A stretch of DNA of 49,239 nucleotides from NCBI GenBank assembly GCA_964418325.1, contig CAYQLC010000013.1:1-49239 (forward strand), read 5' to 3'. Origin of the DNA: IMCC26077 sp964418325 (GTDB taxonomy: Bacteria; Actinomycetota; Actinomycetes; Nanopelagicales; Nanopelagicaceae). This document shows positions 25,119 through 33,366 of this stretch, piece by piece; within the stretch, counting starts at the first letter, position 1, and each line of letters begins with the position of its first letter. The translations under genes and the position numbers were made by a program. The notes under the pieces are model-generated. The model made no database searches. It saw only the letters and a list, made by a program, of their open reading frames with translations, and had not been told where the DNA came from.

Positions 25119-25239
25119 CACCACTCCATTTGTTGTCTGTACTGAAGGGTATCGGCCGTGAATTAAAGAGAGCAAGAAAATGGCGAAAACGCATGGGTTA
25201 TCCCTACAAAATCACATTAATGCCGGGAACAAACGCCCT

Positions 25240-25281
25240 GGTCAGGTATGGGCTTGAGGCCTCTCGGCGAGTACCCTGACC
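25240..25281 (+). promoter_or_regulatory. hairpin in the 5' leader of the channel gene
   Basis: GGTCAGGTA (25240-25248) and TACCCTGACC (25272-25281) form an imperfect 9-bp stem, enclosing a small GAGGCCTC palindrome, 30 bp before the start codon. It could be an RNA leader structure or a terminator-like element. It does not match a riboswitch known to me. Confidence 0.35.
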
Positions 25282-25311
25282 TCCAGACCAATCCTTTCGA
25301 AAGGCATGAAT

Positions 25312-27264
25312 ATGAGTACGCCAACTGGTTCCAACCGTTCCTACGGAGCCCAATCTGCGGGTGCAACGGGAAATCCCGCTCAAAAAAATTCATTTCGCCG
25401 CAAACTTCGTTATCGATTCGACAACACACTTGCGCGTGGGCCCTTTGTACTAATTGGGTGGTTATTAGTTGCCGCTGCAATTCTCTCTATTCCGTTCTGG
25501 CTCTATCTTGAATTAGATCCTGACGGAGTTGGTGGAGCAGAGAACACAAAGCCAGCACCCGAAAACCTCTTCAATTCGTTTTGGGCGGTGCTAGGTAAAG
25601 GTGGTTTCAGCCAACTTACTTGGGAAGGTCGCTCATTTAGCATTCTGATTACCATTGCAAGCCTCGTCACTGGTGGTGCGATGTTTGCCTTTATCACCGC
25701 CACAACCAGCAAGAAGCTCACCGATCTAAAGCGCGGTAAGGGTCCAGTTGTTGAGAATGGTCATGTGATGATTCTTGGATGGGGACCCCAGGTCTACTCA
25801 ATTTTGCAACAACTTGATGTCGCAAACGAGAACAACCCTGGAACCGCGGTGATTCTCGCGCCAACTCCGCAAGAAACCATGGTCGATGAAATCAAGAACC
25901 GAGTTGGGAAGTTAAAGCACACAAAGATAATTACTCGCTCCGTCGAACCATCTAACCCCAAAGTGCTTGCAGATATGTCCGTTGCTAGCGCAAAGAGCAT
26001 TATCGTGCTTGGTACTAAAGGAACACCCGGTGCGGTCACTGGAGTTCTCTCAGCGCTTTCAAACCTCGCACCGGATTCCAAAACCACTGTCATCGCCGAT
26101 GTAAATGACACTTCCGCTGCTAATGCTTTGATGCAAAGTGGTCAGGGACGTGTAGTCACTGTTGAATCTCAAGAGTTAATTGCACAAGTTACTGCTCACG
26201 CATGCCGCCAACCTGGCCTAGCTGCAATCTATCTAGATCTGCTTGATTTTGAAGGTAATGAGATGTACTACCAGCCAGCTGGTGAGGCTGCTGGAAAAAT
26301 GTTTGGTGAAGCGTTGCTTGCTTACCAAAATGCATCACTTATCGGATTGCGTCGTGCTGACGGAGCTGTGTGGCTCTATCCACCAATGAACACTGTAATC
26401 AGCAATGATGATTCGGTGATTGCAATTGCAGAAGATGACGATCGAATCGTATGGAGCAACACACGTCCAGAACTTGACGTGTTCGGCCCTCAGACCGCGC
26501 TCTTTGCCGCTCCCAAATCAGCTCCTTCACAAACTCTTGTTATTGGTTGGAACTCGATGGCAAAGAAAGTGCTCCGAGAGATTGGTGAGTACGCGACACC
26601 AGGATCAGCAGCGCTTGTCATGGCACAAGCCTCACGTGTGACATCAGATGAATTAAAGGACTTGAGCACACAGAATATGCAAGTTATTACTAAGGCTTAC
26701 GATGGAAGTTTCAATGAACTTGCAGCTGCTCTTCCAGGTTCACAATTCGACCAAGTAATCATCTTTGGTTATCGAGGAAAGACTCAACCGGCAGATGCCG
26801 ATGCACAAACCCTTCTCTCACTCCTTGCAGTCAACACGCTCAAGCAGTGGGGTGCATTTGGCTATGGCCGCGCTCGTATTATTGCTGAGATTCTCGATAG
26901 CAATAACGTTGAGTTAGCTCGAGTTGTTGCAATAGAAGATCTAGTAGTAAGCGATCGACTTACTAGTTTGATGATGACCCAACTCTCACAGTCACCACAT
27001 CTCTCACCTATATTCCAACAACTCTTTGGCCCTGGTGGGGTGTACCTCAGCGCTAAACCGATTAACTACTACGTAGCCTCGGGTGAAGTAAGTTATGCCG
27101 AGCTCGTAGCAGCAGGACGGGCGCGCGGCGAAGTCATCATCGGGTACCGAGATAACGAGGCGGGAACTGGCCTCACCGCTGGAATCCACCTCAACCCATC
27201 GAAGGATGCTCGCTTCGTGGCAAAGCCAACCGATCAAGCCATCGTCATTGGGCCGATGGAATAG
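25312..27264 (+). CDS. CASTOR/POLLUX-like ion channel protein
   Basis: A 650-aa protein like plant CASTOR/POLLUX and their bacterial relatives. Basic N-terminus, TM1 near 45-65 (GWLLVAAAILSIPFWLYLEL), a pore-like loop NLFNSFWAVLGKGGFS near 87-102, TM2 near 110-132 (LITIASLVTGGAMFAFITA). Two RCK-type Rossmann domains follow (NGHVMILGWGPQVYSILQQL near 150; TLVIGWNSMAKKVLREI near 405). The channels pass K+ or Ca2+ and are gated by ligands on the RCK ring; the ion is not predicted here. Of two ATGs (25306, 25312) the second has AAAGG 7 bp upstream. A strong terminator follows. Confidence 0.88.
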   Translation: MSTPTGSNRSYGAQSAGATGNPAQKNSFRRKLRYRFDNTLARGPFVLIGWLLVAAAILSIPFWLYLELDPDGVGGAENTKPAPENLFNSFWAVLGKGGFSQLTWEGRSFSILITIASLVTGGAMFAFITATTSKKLTDLKRGKGPVVENGHVMILGWGPQVYSILQQLDVANENNPGTAVILAPTPQETMVDEIKNRVGKLKHTKIITRSVEPSNPKVLADMSVASAKSIIVLGTKGTPGAVTGVLSALSNLAPDSKTTVIADVNDTSAANALMQSGQGRVVTVESQELIAQVTAHACRQPGLAAIYLDLLDFEGNEMYYQPAGEAAGKMFGEALLAYQNASLIGLRRADGAVWLYPPMNTVISNDDSVIAIAEDDDRIVWSNTRPELDVFGPQTALFAAPKSAPSQTLVIGWNSMAKKVLREIGEYATPGSAALVMAQASRVTSDELKDLSTQNMQVITKAYDGSFNELAAALPGSQFDQVIIFGYRGKTQPADADAQTLLSLLAVNTLKQWGAFGYGRARIIAEILDSNNVELARVVAIEDLVVSDRLTSLMMTQLSQSPHLSPIFQQLFGPGGVYLSAKPINYYVASGEVSYAELVAAGRARGEVIIGYRDNEAGTGLTAGIHLNPSKDARFVAKPTDQAIVIGPME

Positions 27265-27300
27265 ACCTGAATAGACATAGTCCAAAAAATTCACAGAAAG

Positions 27301-27334
27301 GCCCTCGAGGGAAAACCCCTCGGGGGCTTTTCCT
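27301..27334 (+). terminator. rho-independent terminator of the channel gene
   Basis: GCCCTCGAGGG and CCCCTCGGGGGC pair around AAAA and are followed by TTTTCC, 36 bp after the stop codon. Confidence 0.85.
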
Positions 27335-27399
27335 TATATATAGGTGCGGGAGTATCCTTGAAGCCTCGTGACGTCAGTCATCTCCCCCTGGAGGTCGGA

Positions 27400-30119
27400 A
27401 TGAAGCGCTTTCGATCCCTTGCCAATGTAATCGTGGCTCTTGCCATCTCAAGTTTCGGTCTGGTTGCACCAACNNNNNNNNNNNNNNNNNNNNNNNNNNN
27501 NNNNNNNNNNNNNNNNNNNNNNNNNNNNNNNNNNNNNNNNNNNNNNNNNNNNNNNNNNNNNNNNNNNNNNNNNTTGCCAATGTAATCGTGGCTCTTGCCA
27601 TCTCAAGTTTCGGTCTGGTTGCACCAACAGCTCTGCCAGCTTCGGCTCTTACATGCACGGGTGGTTTCGTTCCCAACCCATCTGGGACTGCATGTATCGC
27701 TCCTATCGTCGAAGCTCCGGCCCCTCCCGCAACAGCTCCGGCTACACCGTATGTTCCACCAGCAACTACCACAGGTGCCCAAGCCACATTCAACTGCAAC
27801 GGCGCGCAAATCCCCGTTGGTTCATTTTGCCCACCAACAACTACCACTGCAACAAACACAAACCCGCAACAGAATCAAAATGCCCAACAGTGTGGTGCGG
27901 GAACTTTTTACGATGAAGGTATCAAAGGATGTAAGAGCAGCGCAGCTGTGGGCACAGGAATTGGCACCGCCTTAAATTGCATGAATGGCATGGTGCCTAA
28001 TCCGCAAGGGACAGCCTGCATTGCACCCGTTGTTGGGACGACTGACGCAAAAGGAAATATCGACTGCACTATTCCTGCCAATCAAGCGACCGTCAATTGT
28101 GGTGGTGGCAAAACAACCTCTAGCTCAACAATGATGAATTGCAAAGGTGGCGTCTACCCGGTAGAACAATGCAACAACCCAGCATTTGTTGGCGGCGGTA
28201 CCGGCGCAAGTAGCAGTCAGATTTTGGATAATTGTGCGACAGCTGGTGGAACATTTAATCAGGCAAAAAACGCATGTGTATTTGGGTCCGACACTATGAA
28301 CGCAAGTGGCTGCATGAGCGGAATGATTCGCGATGCAAATGGCTCGTGCATTGCTCCGATAGTTTCTAATACTGGTCAGATTGATTGTTCTGCTGCAGCA
28401 AATAAGGTCACTACTGCTTGTGGTGGAAATATTGCTGTGCAAGCGCCGGCAACAGCTACGGCTAATGCAAACAATAATTGGATTAATTGTGGCGTTGGAT
28501 TTTTCTACGATGAGGGAATCAAAGGTTGCAAGAGCACAGGTGCTGCAGGTGGTGTTGTTAACCAAGTAGCAACCATCAAATGTAAAGATGGATCAGTTCG
28601 GGTCACTGCTATCGAGTGTGACAATGTAGGTGGTGGCTCTGCAGGGGTTGCCATTACCTGCCCCTCAAACCAAGTTCCTTCACCAAGCGGCACCTACTGC
28701 ATTTATCCGACCACCGGTGGCACAAATGCAAATGCTGGAACATATCGAGCTGAATGCGCAGCAAATCCACCACCAGCAAGTTGCTTCGGTCAGGCCGTGA
28801 ATACTTTTGAAGGCAATGCGACGATGGCCAAAGCTGCAAATTTTGTTGCATATGACGAAAAATCAGTCCAGATTAGAAATGGTGTTGCTGTTAATGAAAG
28901 TGGTCGAGCTATCGGACAGTTAGCAACTACTTCATCAGGTCAATCATTTGCGATTTCTGAACCTCCTCCACCACCAACTGCCCCTGCTGCCGGCGGTAAA
29001 AGACCTGCGCCAGCTCCCAAGAAAAAGGCTTCCACAGCACCAGTGATTCTTCTCAATGTCACCGACTCCAACGGTGAAGAGGTAAAAGATTCCTCTGGTA
29101 AAGCTCTAACCACTGCTCCGGTTGTCAAGCAAGGAAACTTCGTCTTCTCTGATCGCAACGGCAAGCCAGTAATGGCCACACCAACTCTTGATCCAAATGG
29201 ACGTCCTGTGGAGCATCAAGGAAAAGTTCTCTACACCAAGTTGGTAACAATTGGTGGACAGGAAGCTCTGACTGACGCTGATGGAAACGCAATCATGGCT
29301 GTGCCACTTCTCGATGAGAGCGGCAAGCCAATACTTGCCAAGAATGGCGAAGTTCTCTACGCGCCACCTCTAACTAACGCGATAGGTGAGACGTTAATCA
29401 ATAAAAAAACCAATCAACCAATCCTCGCTACACCAATGGCTGATGCCGATGGCAATGCTGCACTTGGTGCAAATAAAAAACCTTTCCTTGGACAACCAAT
29501 TCTAAATGCCGATAATCAAGTGCTCACTGTGGCAGGTCAACCGGTTTACACAGGAGCTGCTGGGATGCCTGTTACCTCACCAAAACTTGCACAAATCAAG
29601 AGCGCTCAAGGTCAAGACCTGCAATTTGGCTTTGGTGGCACTTTGATTGATGAGGGTGGAAATACCGTTCTTGGACCTGATGGTCGCCCAACAATCTTGA
29701 GCGTTAATGCAACCCCGTTAATGAGTAATGGGTTACCGCTCGTGGATAAGAATGGCAAAGCCTGCCGTATCAATCCCAATGGACAGATCACTGATTCCTC
29801 TGGTCGCGTGATTCTTGGCGTCGATGGAAAGCCTATGGCGCTCGGAAAGTGGGAAACCTTTGAGGCTGTGAGGGTAGGCGCAGCTAAGACGACAGTGAAG
29901 GACCCCACCGGTAAAACCGCAGTGCTTGGCCTTAATGCTCAACTCTTCGACTCCAAAGGAAATCCAATTGTTACCGCCAGTGGAGCACCAATTTTCTTTG
30001 ATGGTCGTACAAAGTCTCTTATAGATAACAAGAACAAGCGAATTCCCGTTGATCGCAGCGGCAGAGTACCAGGCAAGATCGCGACACTCGCTTTCCAAAC
30101 TGTTACCTTTGCAGCGTAG
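27400..30119 (+). CDS. large secreted Cys-rich repeat protein (contains a false assembly gap)
   Basis: A surface or secreted protein of unknown function. The ATG at 27400 has GGAGG 5 bp upstream. The signal peptide is MKRFRSLANVIVALAIS...LPASA, with cleavage before LTCTGG. Residues about 30-410 are Cys-rich, with recurring PNPSGTACIAPIV, GTFYDEGIKGCKS and DCxxxAxxxxxxCGG motifs. A Pro/Lys linker (PPPPPTAPAAGGKRPAPAPK) follows. The rest is a run of short D/N-x-x-G-x-P units (DRNGKPVMATPTLDPNGRPV). There is no LPXTG or other evident anchor. Bases 27474-27628 are an assembly artefact: removing the N run and the second copy of the flanking 55 bp gives one open frame of 854 aa. Confidence 0.85.
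27419..27473 (+). repeat. 55-bp contig-end duplicate (first copy)
   Basis: Identical base for base to 27574-27628 on the other side of the N gap. Two contigs ending in the same 55 bp (a typical assembler k-mer) were placed side by side with a nominal gap instead of being merged. Confidence 0.95.
27474..27573. other. false assembly gap (100 N)
   Basis: Flanked by identical 55-bp ends. Collapsing one copy plus the N run (155 bp) keeps the codon phase and restores the signal peptide ...LVAPTALPASALTC. Confidence 0.93.
27574..27628 (+). repeat. 55-bp contig-end duplicate (second copy)
   Basis: Second copy of the sequence at 27419-27473. It should be merged with it. Confidence 0.95.
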
Positions 30120-30129
30120 TTTACGAAGG

Positions 30130-31773
30130 TTATTTCTTTTTAAACCCTGCTGGACACTTTGGATTAGCACCCGTTACTCGTTTGGTTATCTTTCCCTTTA
30201 CGCAGCTGATGCTCTTCACTGTGGCCTTTGGCTTTGCGGCAGGAGCTGCTTGAGTAACAGTAGGTGTGCCATCTTTGGTAGGTGGAGCGGAGAGCTTGAT
30301 TTTGATTTTTGGACTACTGAAAGTAAATCCAATCGCGCTAAACTCATAAAGCCCTGTCGTTGAGTTGAGGGCTCCAGTGACCTTCACGCTGTTATCTAGT
30401 GTTCCATCAGTCTTCTGTACTTCAACCGAGACGTTAGGTACGCCATCTTTCAAGCTCCAGACACATTTCGCATAAGCCTCAGTCAAGAGAAGGTCGTAGC
30501 GACCTTTAAATGCATCTGCATCGTAATCCTTCCCACCTGGGTTGTAATGCGGAGATGCAACGTCATAACTCATCGTTGATCCATCGTATTTTGGAAGTGC
30601 TGCTGAGTATGTCATGGCATTCGAGCTGACAAATCCCTGGAAATCGGAGGTTGCACAACCACTTACACCTGATGGGGTATTTGTCGGATCGAGCACAACT
30701 CGCCACACCTGTGCCAAGCGATCAGCAACGTCGTACTCTTTGCCAACTCCCGCTGGTTTTCCATCAGTTTGACGATCTATCGCCACTAATTGGTTAAATG
30801 TATTAAAGAAGTTCGGTCCATAAGGGACTATTAATTCCCCGCCAACATCACTGATTTTTTCCCAAGTATATGCGCCTAAATCTTTGATAGCCCCTGCAAT
30901 TTTTGTCCAAGCGGATTGCTCTGATGCAACCGAGTAGTCATAGCGTTTGGTGAGAATTGGAATAGAGAGATTTGCACCAGAGATAGTGACATCAAATCTC
31001 TTTGAAGCATCTGCAGCGCCTATCGCTACTTTTGGCGAAGTAACTCGTCCAGAAATCCAACCTTGAGGTTTCGTGAGTAACTTCATATTCAATTTAAATG
31101 TCACTCCAGAATCGCTACTTGCAAATTTCCAACACTTCACATCGTTTGCATTTACATTGAAACAATCAGTTCGTGCCTCTTTGTCATCTAGCGAGACATT
31201 CTCTGAATAAACAGGAGCAATAGAGGCAACAATTTTTGGCGCTGATGGCGTTCCATTCACGATGTCTTGAGTGACATGTCCAGTAACAGCATACGAAGAG
31301 CCTTTGCTGTGCGAGAGTCCTGTAAAGGTGAAAATCTGTGGCGTTATAGATTCACCCACGTTGAATTTCTCACGACGCGAGAAGGTGAAGTCAGGATCTA
31401 CCGAACCGCGTGATTCCTTGAATGCACCCTTTACTTCACTGCCATCGCTCTTGATCCACGAAATCGATTCAATACAATTCAAGACTTTTTCATCTGCACA
31501 AAGTGGTAAGTAGTTGTACACCTGGAGGGTGCTCGTGGCCGGAGCGCACGCTGGGTCATCCCACAAATCCTCATAATCTCCACCACATGGGGTCTGCTTT
31601 GCTCCAACAACCTTGTAAAGGTAGTTACCTGAAATTGGATCGATGTCATCACGGAACTGCATCACCGCATAAGAGTCTGGATCGACCGCAGCCTGTGCAG
31701 GTGTTGAAATAGAGACCACCAATGGGGCAATCAAGGTGAAAACACTTAGGAGCCGAATCAGGTTTTTTCGCAT
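30130..31773 (-). CDS. secreted protein with basic two-Cys C-terminal tail
   Basis: A 547-aa protein of unknown function. The signal peptide MRKNLIRLLSVFTLIAPLVV...TPAQA is cleaved before AVDPDS. The middle part is beta-rich with scattered Cys and no family I recognise. It ends in a Pro/Ala/Lys linker followed by the tail SISCVKGKITKRVTGANPKC-PAGFKKK, two Cys 15 residues apart in a basic segment. Tails of this style recur, as I recall, on unrelated secreted proteins of planktonic actinobacteria, so it may be a retention or sorting module. The start ATG shares bases with an ATG on the opposite strand (CATG at 31771-31774); a -10-like GATAAT lies 5 bp before it, which fits a leaderless mRNA. 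Confidence 0.8.
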   Translation of the reverse strand: MRKNLIRLLSVFTLIAPLVVSISTPAQAAVDPDSYAVMQFRDDIDPISGNYLYKVVGAKQTPCGGDYEDLWDDPACAPATSTLQVYNYLPLCADEKVLNCIESISWIKSDGSEVKGAFKESRGSVDPDFTFSRREKFNVGESITPQIFTFTGLSHSKGSSYAVTGHVTQDIVNGTPSAPKIVASIAPVYSENVSLDDKEARTDCFNVNANDVKCWKFASSDSGVTFKLNMKLLTKPQGWISGRVTSPKVAIGAADASKRFDVTISGANLSIPILTKRYDYSVASEQSAWTKIAGAIKDLGAYTWEKISDVGGELIVPYGPNFFNTFNQLVAIDRQTDGKPAGVGKEYDVADRLAQVWRVVLDPTNTPSGVSGCATSDFQGFVSSNAMTYSAALPKYDGSTMSYDVASPHYNPGGKDYDADAFKGRYDLLLTEAYAKCVWSLKDGVPNVSVEVQKTDGTLDNSVKVTGALNSTTGLYEFSAIGFTFSSPKIKIKLSAPPTKDGTPTVTQAAPAAKPKATVKSISCVKGKITKRVTGANPKCPAGFKKK

Positions 31774-31879
31774 GGCTAATTATCGCCACCGCCTTGATGA
31801 AAACGGAAGTCTCAAGTCAAGTTTCTATGGATATCCCTACTTTAAAGGCTCCACCGGTTCGAGGACTAGGATTGCGTAT

Positions 31880-32374
31880 GTGGCTACTGATTTCACTGAC
31901 CTTGAGCGCGCGAACCAAGAGTTCGTGGCTAATTTCGTTCCTGAGGGGTTAAGTGGACTGGCAGCTAAGGGCCTAGCCATCGTCACCTGTATGGATTCTC
32001 GAATAGCGCCGCTGGCTATCGTTGGCATGAAACCTGGGGATGCCAAGATCCTACGAAATGCCGGTGCGCGAGTCACTAATGATGTTCTCCGCACCCTGGT
32101 TCTTGCTACTCACCTTCTCGGAGTAAAAAGAGTCTTAGTAATGCCACATACCGACTGCAAGATGGCAACAGGTAATGAAGCTGAAATTCATCAGGCAATA
32201 TTTGATGCCTCAGGCGTTGATACTCGGAGCATGGAAATTCGCACAGTTACTGATCAACGTGCTGCACTTGAGTTAGACATCACCCGATTGAAAACCTATC
32301 CGCTACTTCCACAAGAGTTGAGCGTTGCTGGTGGTTTCTACGATGTGAAAACTGGCCATCTCACTTTAATCTGA
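31880..32374 (+). CDS. beta-class carbonic anhydrase
   Basis: Interconverts CO2 and bicarbonate. Zinc ligands and catalytic residues are CMDSR (C37, D39, R41 counted from 31880) and HTDC (H90, C93); ILRNAGARVTNDVLRTL in between is typical. From the GTG at 31880 the protein has 164 aa, matching the short mycobacterial type (163 aa). An ATG at 31772 would add 36 residues but overlaps the start codon of the opposite gene and leaves no promoter space, so the shorter form is preferred, not proven. A bicarbonate permease gene lies about 4.3 kb downstream. Confidence 0.88.
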   Translation: MATDFTDLERANQEFVANFVPEGLSGLAAKGLAIVTCMDSRIAPLAIVGMKPGDAKILRNAGARVTNDVLRTLVLATHLLGVKRVLVMPHTDCKMATGNEAEIHQAIFDASGVDTRSMEIRTVTDQRAALELDITRLKTYPLLPQELSVAGGFYDVKTGHLTLI

Positions 32375-32390
32375 TAGCGCTGATTTTTTA

Positions 32391-32450
32391 TTGAGGCGGG
32401 GGAGTTACCCCTGCAGCTGCACGTGTTCCTTAAACTGCGAACCGCCTCAA
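32391..32450 (+). ncRNA. possible structured leader RNA upstream of the SDR gene
   Basis: TTGAGGCGG (32391-32399) pairs perfectly with CCGCCTCAA (32442-32450). Inside, GGG-AGTTA-CCC (32400-32410) and GCAG (32413-32416)/CTGC (32435-32438) allow a three-way junction. Six T residues precede it and none follow, so it is not a standard intrinsic terminator of the carbonic anhydrase gene. It sits 101 bp before the SDR start codon, and 32375-32551 holds nothing else recognisable. I cannot match it to a known riboswitch. Confidence 0.4.
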
Positions 32451-32551
32451 TACCGTCTCCGGAAGGACACTCATATCTTCACCCCTTTCGTTGTGAACTC
32501 CCTGTGAAATAGGATTGATCCACTTAAGAAACCAATAGAGAGTCGGACAAA

Positions 32552-33346
32552 ATGGCCAATCGAAGCATGACCAACCTCTTTGATATGACCGGACAAGTAG
32601 CAATCGTCACGGGTGGGGGGACTCATCTAGGTACCGCATTTACAGAGGCCATGAGTGAGTTGGGGGCTCATGTATATATCGCCTCACGTAGAGCTGAATT
32701 GTGCGAACAGACTGCTCAAGAATTACGTTCCCGAAATCTCAAAGTCACCGCACTTACTTGCGATGTCACGGATGAAGCGAGTGTCGATGCCCTTGTCGAT
32801 CAAGTTGTAAGCAAAGAAGGACGCCTTGATGTCTTGGTCGCAAATGCTGGCGGTAGCAACACAACTGCACATGCACCCCATGGAAATGTCGATGAATTTC
32901 GTTGGACTTTAGAGAAAAACCTGACCTCTACCTTCATTTGTGCGCAAGCAGCCGGGCGCGTCATGATTCCACAAAAAAGGGGTTCGATTATTACTCTTGG
33001 TTCCATAGCTTCACGCCTTGCTAGTGATCCACGAATTTATAATGACCAATTCAAGCGCTCTGGTGCTCCATATATGGCTGCAAAAGCTGGTGTGCTTGTT
33101 CTCACGAAGGCGCTCGCAGCTGAGTACTCACCTCATGGGGTACGAGTCAATTGCATTTGCCCCGGACAAATTCCTAATGACCTCACCAATAAAGAACAGG
33201 TCGAGAAATTCCGGACTATGAACGCCTTTCACCGCACTGGATTGGCAGAAGACATCAAAGGGGCGTGTGCACTTTTAGCCTCTGATGCAGGTAAGTGGAT
33301 TACCGGCACCGATATCTTGGTAGATGGCGGTTGGTCAATCTGGTAA
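32552..33346 (+). CDS. short-chain dehydrogenase/reductase
   Basis: A 264-aa classical SDR. The cofactor loop is TGGGTHLG (residues 20-27), followed by NAG in VANAGGSN near 97. The catalytic Ser is in TLGSIASRL near 150, and YMAAK near 173 holds Tyr and Lys. The C-terminus DILVDGGWSIW is typical of sugar/polyol and 3-oxoacyl type SDRs such as gluconate 5-dehydrogenase. The acidic or basic residue choice after strand 2 (SRRAEL) suggests NADP(H) use. The substrate is not determined. It stands alone between the carbonic anhydrase and the convergent GuaB1 gene. Confidence 0.87.
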   Translation: MANRSMTNLFDMTGQVAIVTGGGTHLGTAFTEAMSELGAHVYIASRRAELCEQTAQELRSRNLKVTALTCDVTDEASVDALVDQVVSKEGRLDVLVANAGGSNTTAHAPHGNVDEFRWTLEKNLTSTFICAQAAGRVMIPQKRGSIITLGSIASRLASDPRIYNDQFKRSGAPYMAAKAGVLVLTKALAAEYSPHGVRVNCICPGQIPNDLTNKEQVEKFRTMNAFHRTGLAEDIKGACALLASDAGKWITGTDILVDGGWSIW

Positions 33347-33349
33347 TCG

Positions 33350-33366
33350 CTGGAAATTATTTCCAG
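33350..33366. terminator. palindrome at the convergent ends of the SDR and GuaB1 genes
   Basis: CTGGAAATTATTTCCAG is a perfect 8+1+8 palindrome starting 3 bp after the SDR stop and containing the GuaB1 stop codon. It may act as a small bidirectional hairpin (6-bp stem) or as a protein site. A related sequence lies in the isocitrate dehydrogenase promoter. Confidence 0.4.

Noticed and set aside
25201..25311. c-di-AMP (ydaO) riboswitch before the channel gene
   Set aside because: Tempting because such riboswitches control K+ channels, but I could not find the conserved ydaO segments; only a simple hairpin is supported.
27368..27380. TGACGTCA palindrome as an operator
   Set aside because: A single 8-bp palindrome with no second copy or supporting promoter elements seen nearby.
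27374..27859. Direct duplication of a signal-peptide coding segment as real biology
   Set aside because: The duplicate is exactly 55 bp and abuts a 100-N gap on both sides, which is an assembly overlap.
27588..30119. Secreted protein starting only after the N gap
   Set aside because: The sequence just before the gap is the same 55 bp; merging gives an upstream ATG with Shine-Dalgarno and a full signal peptide.
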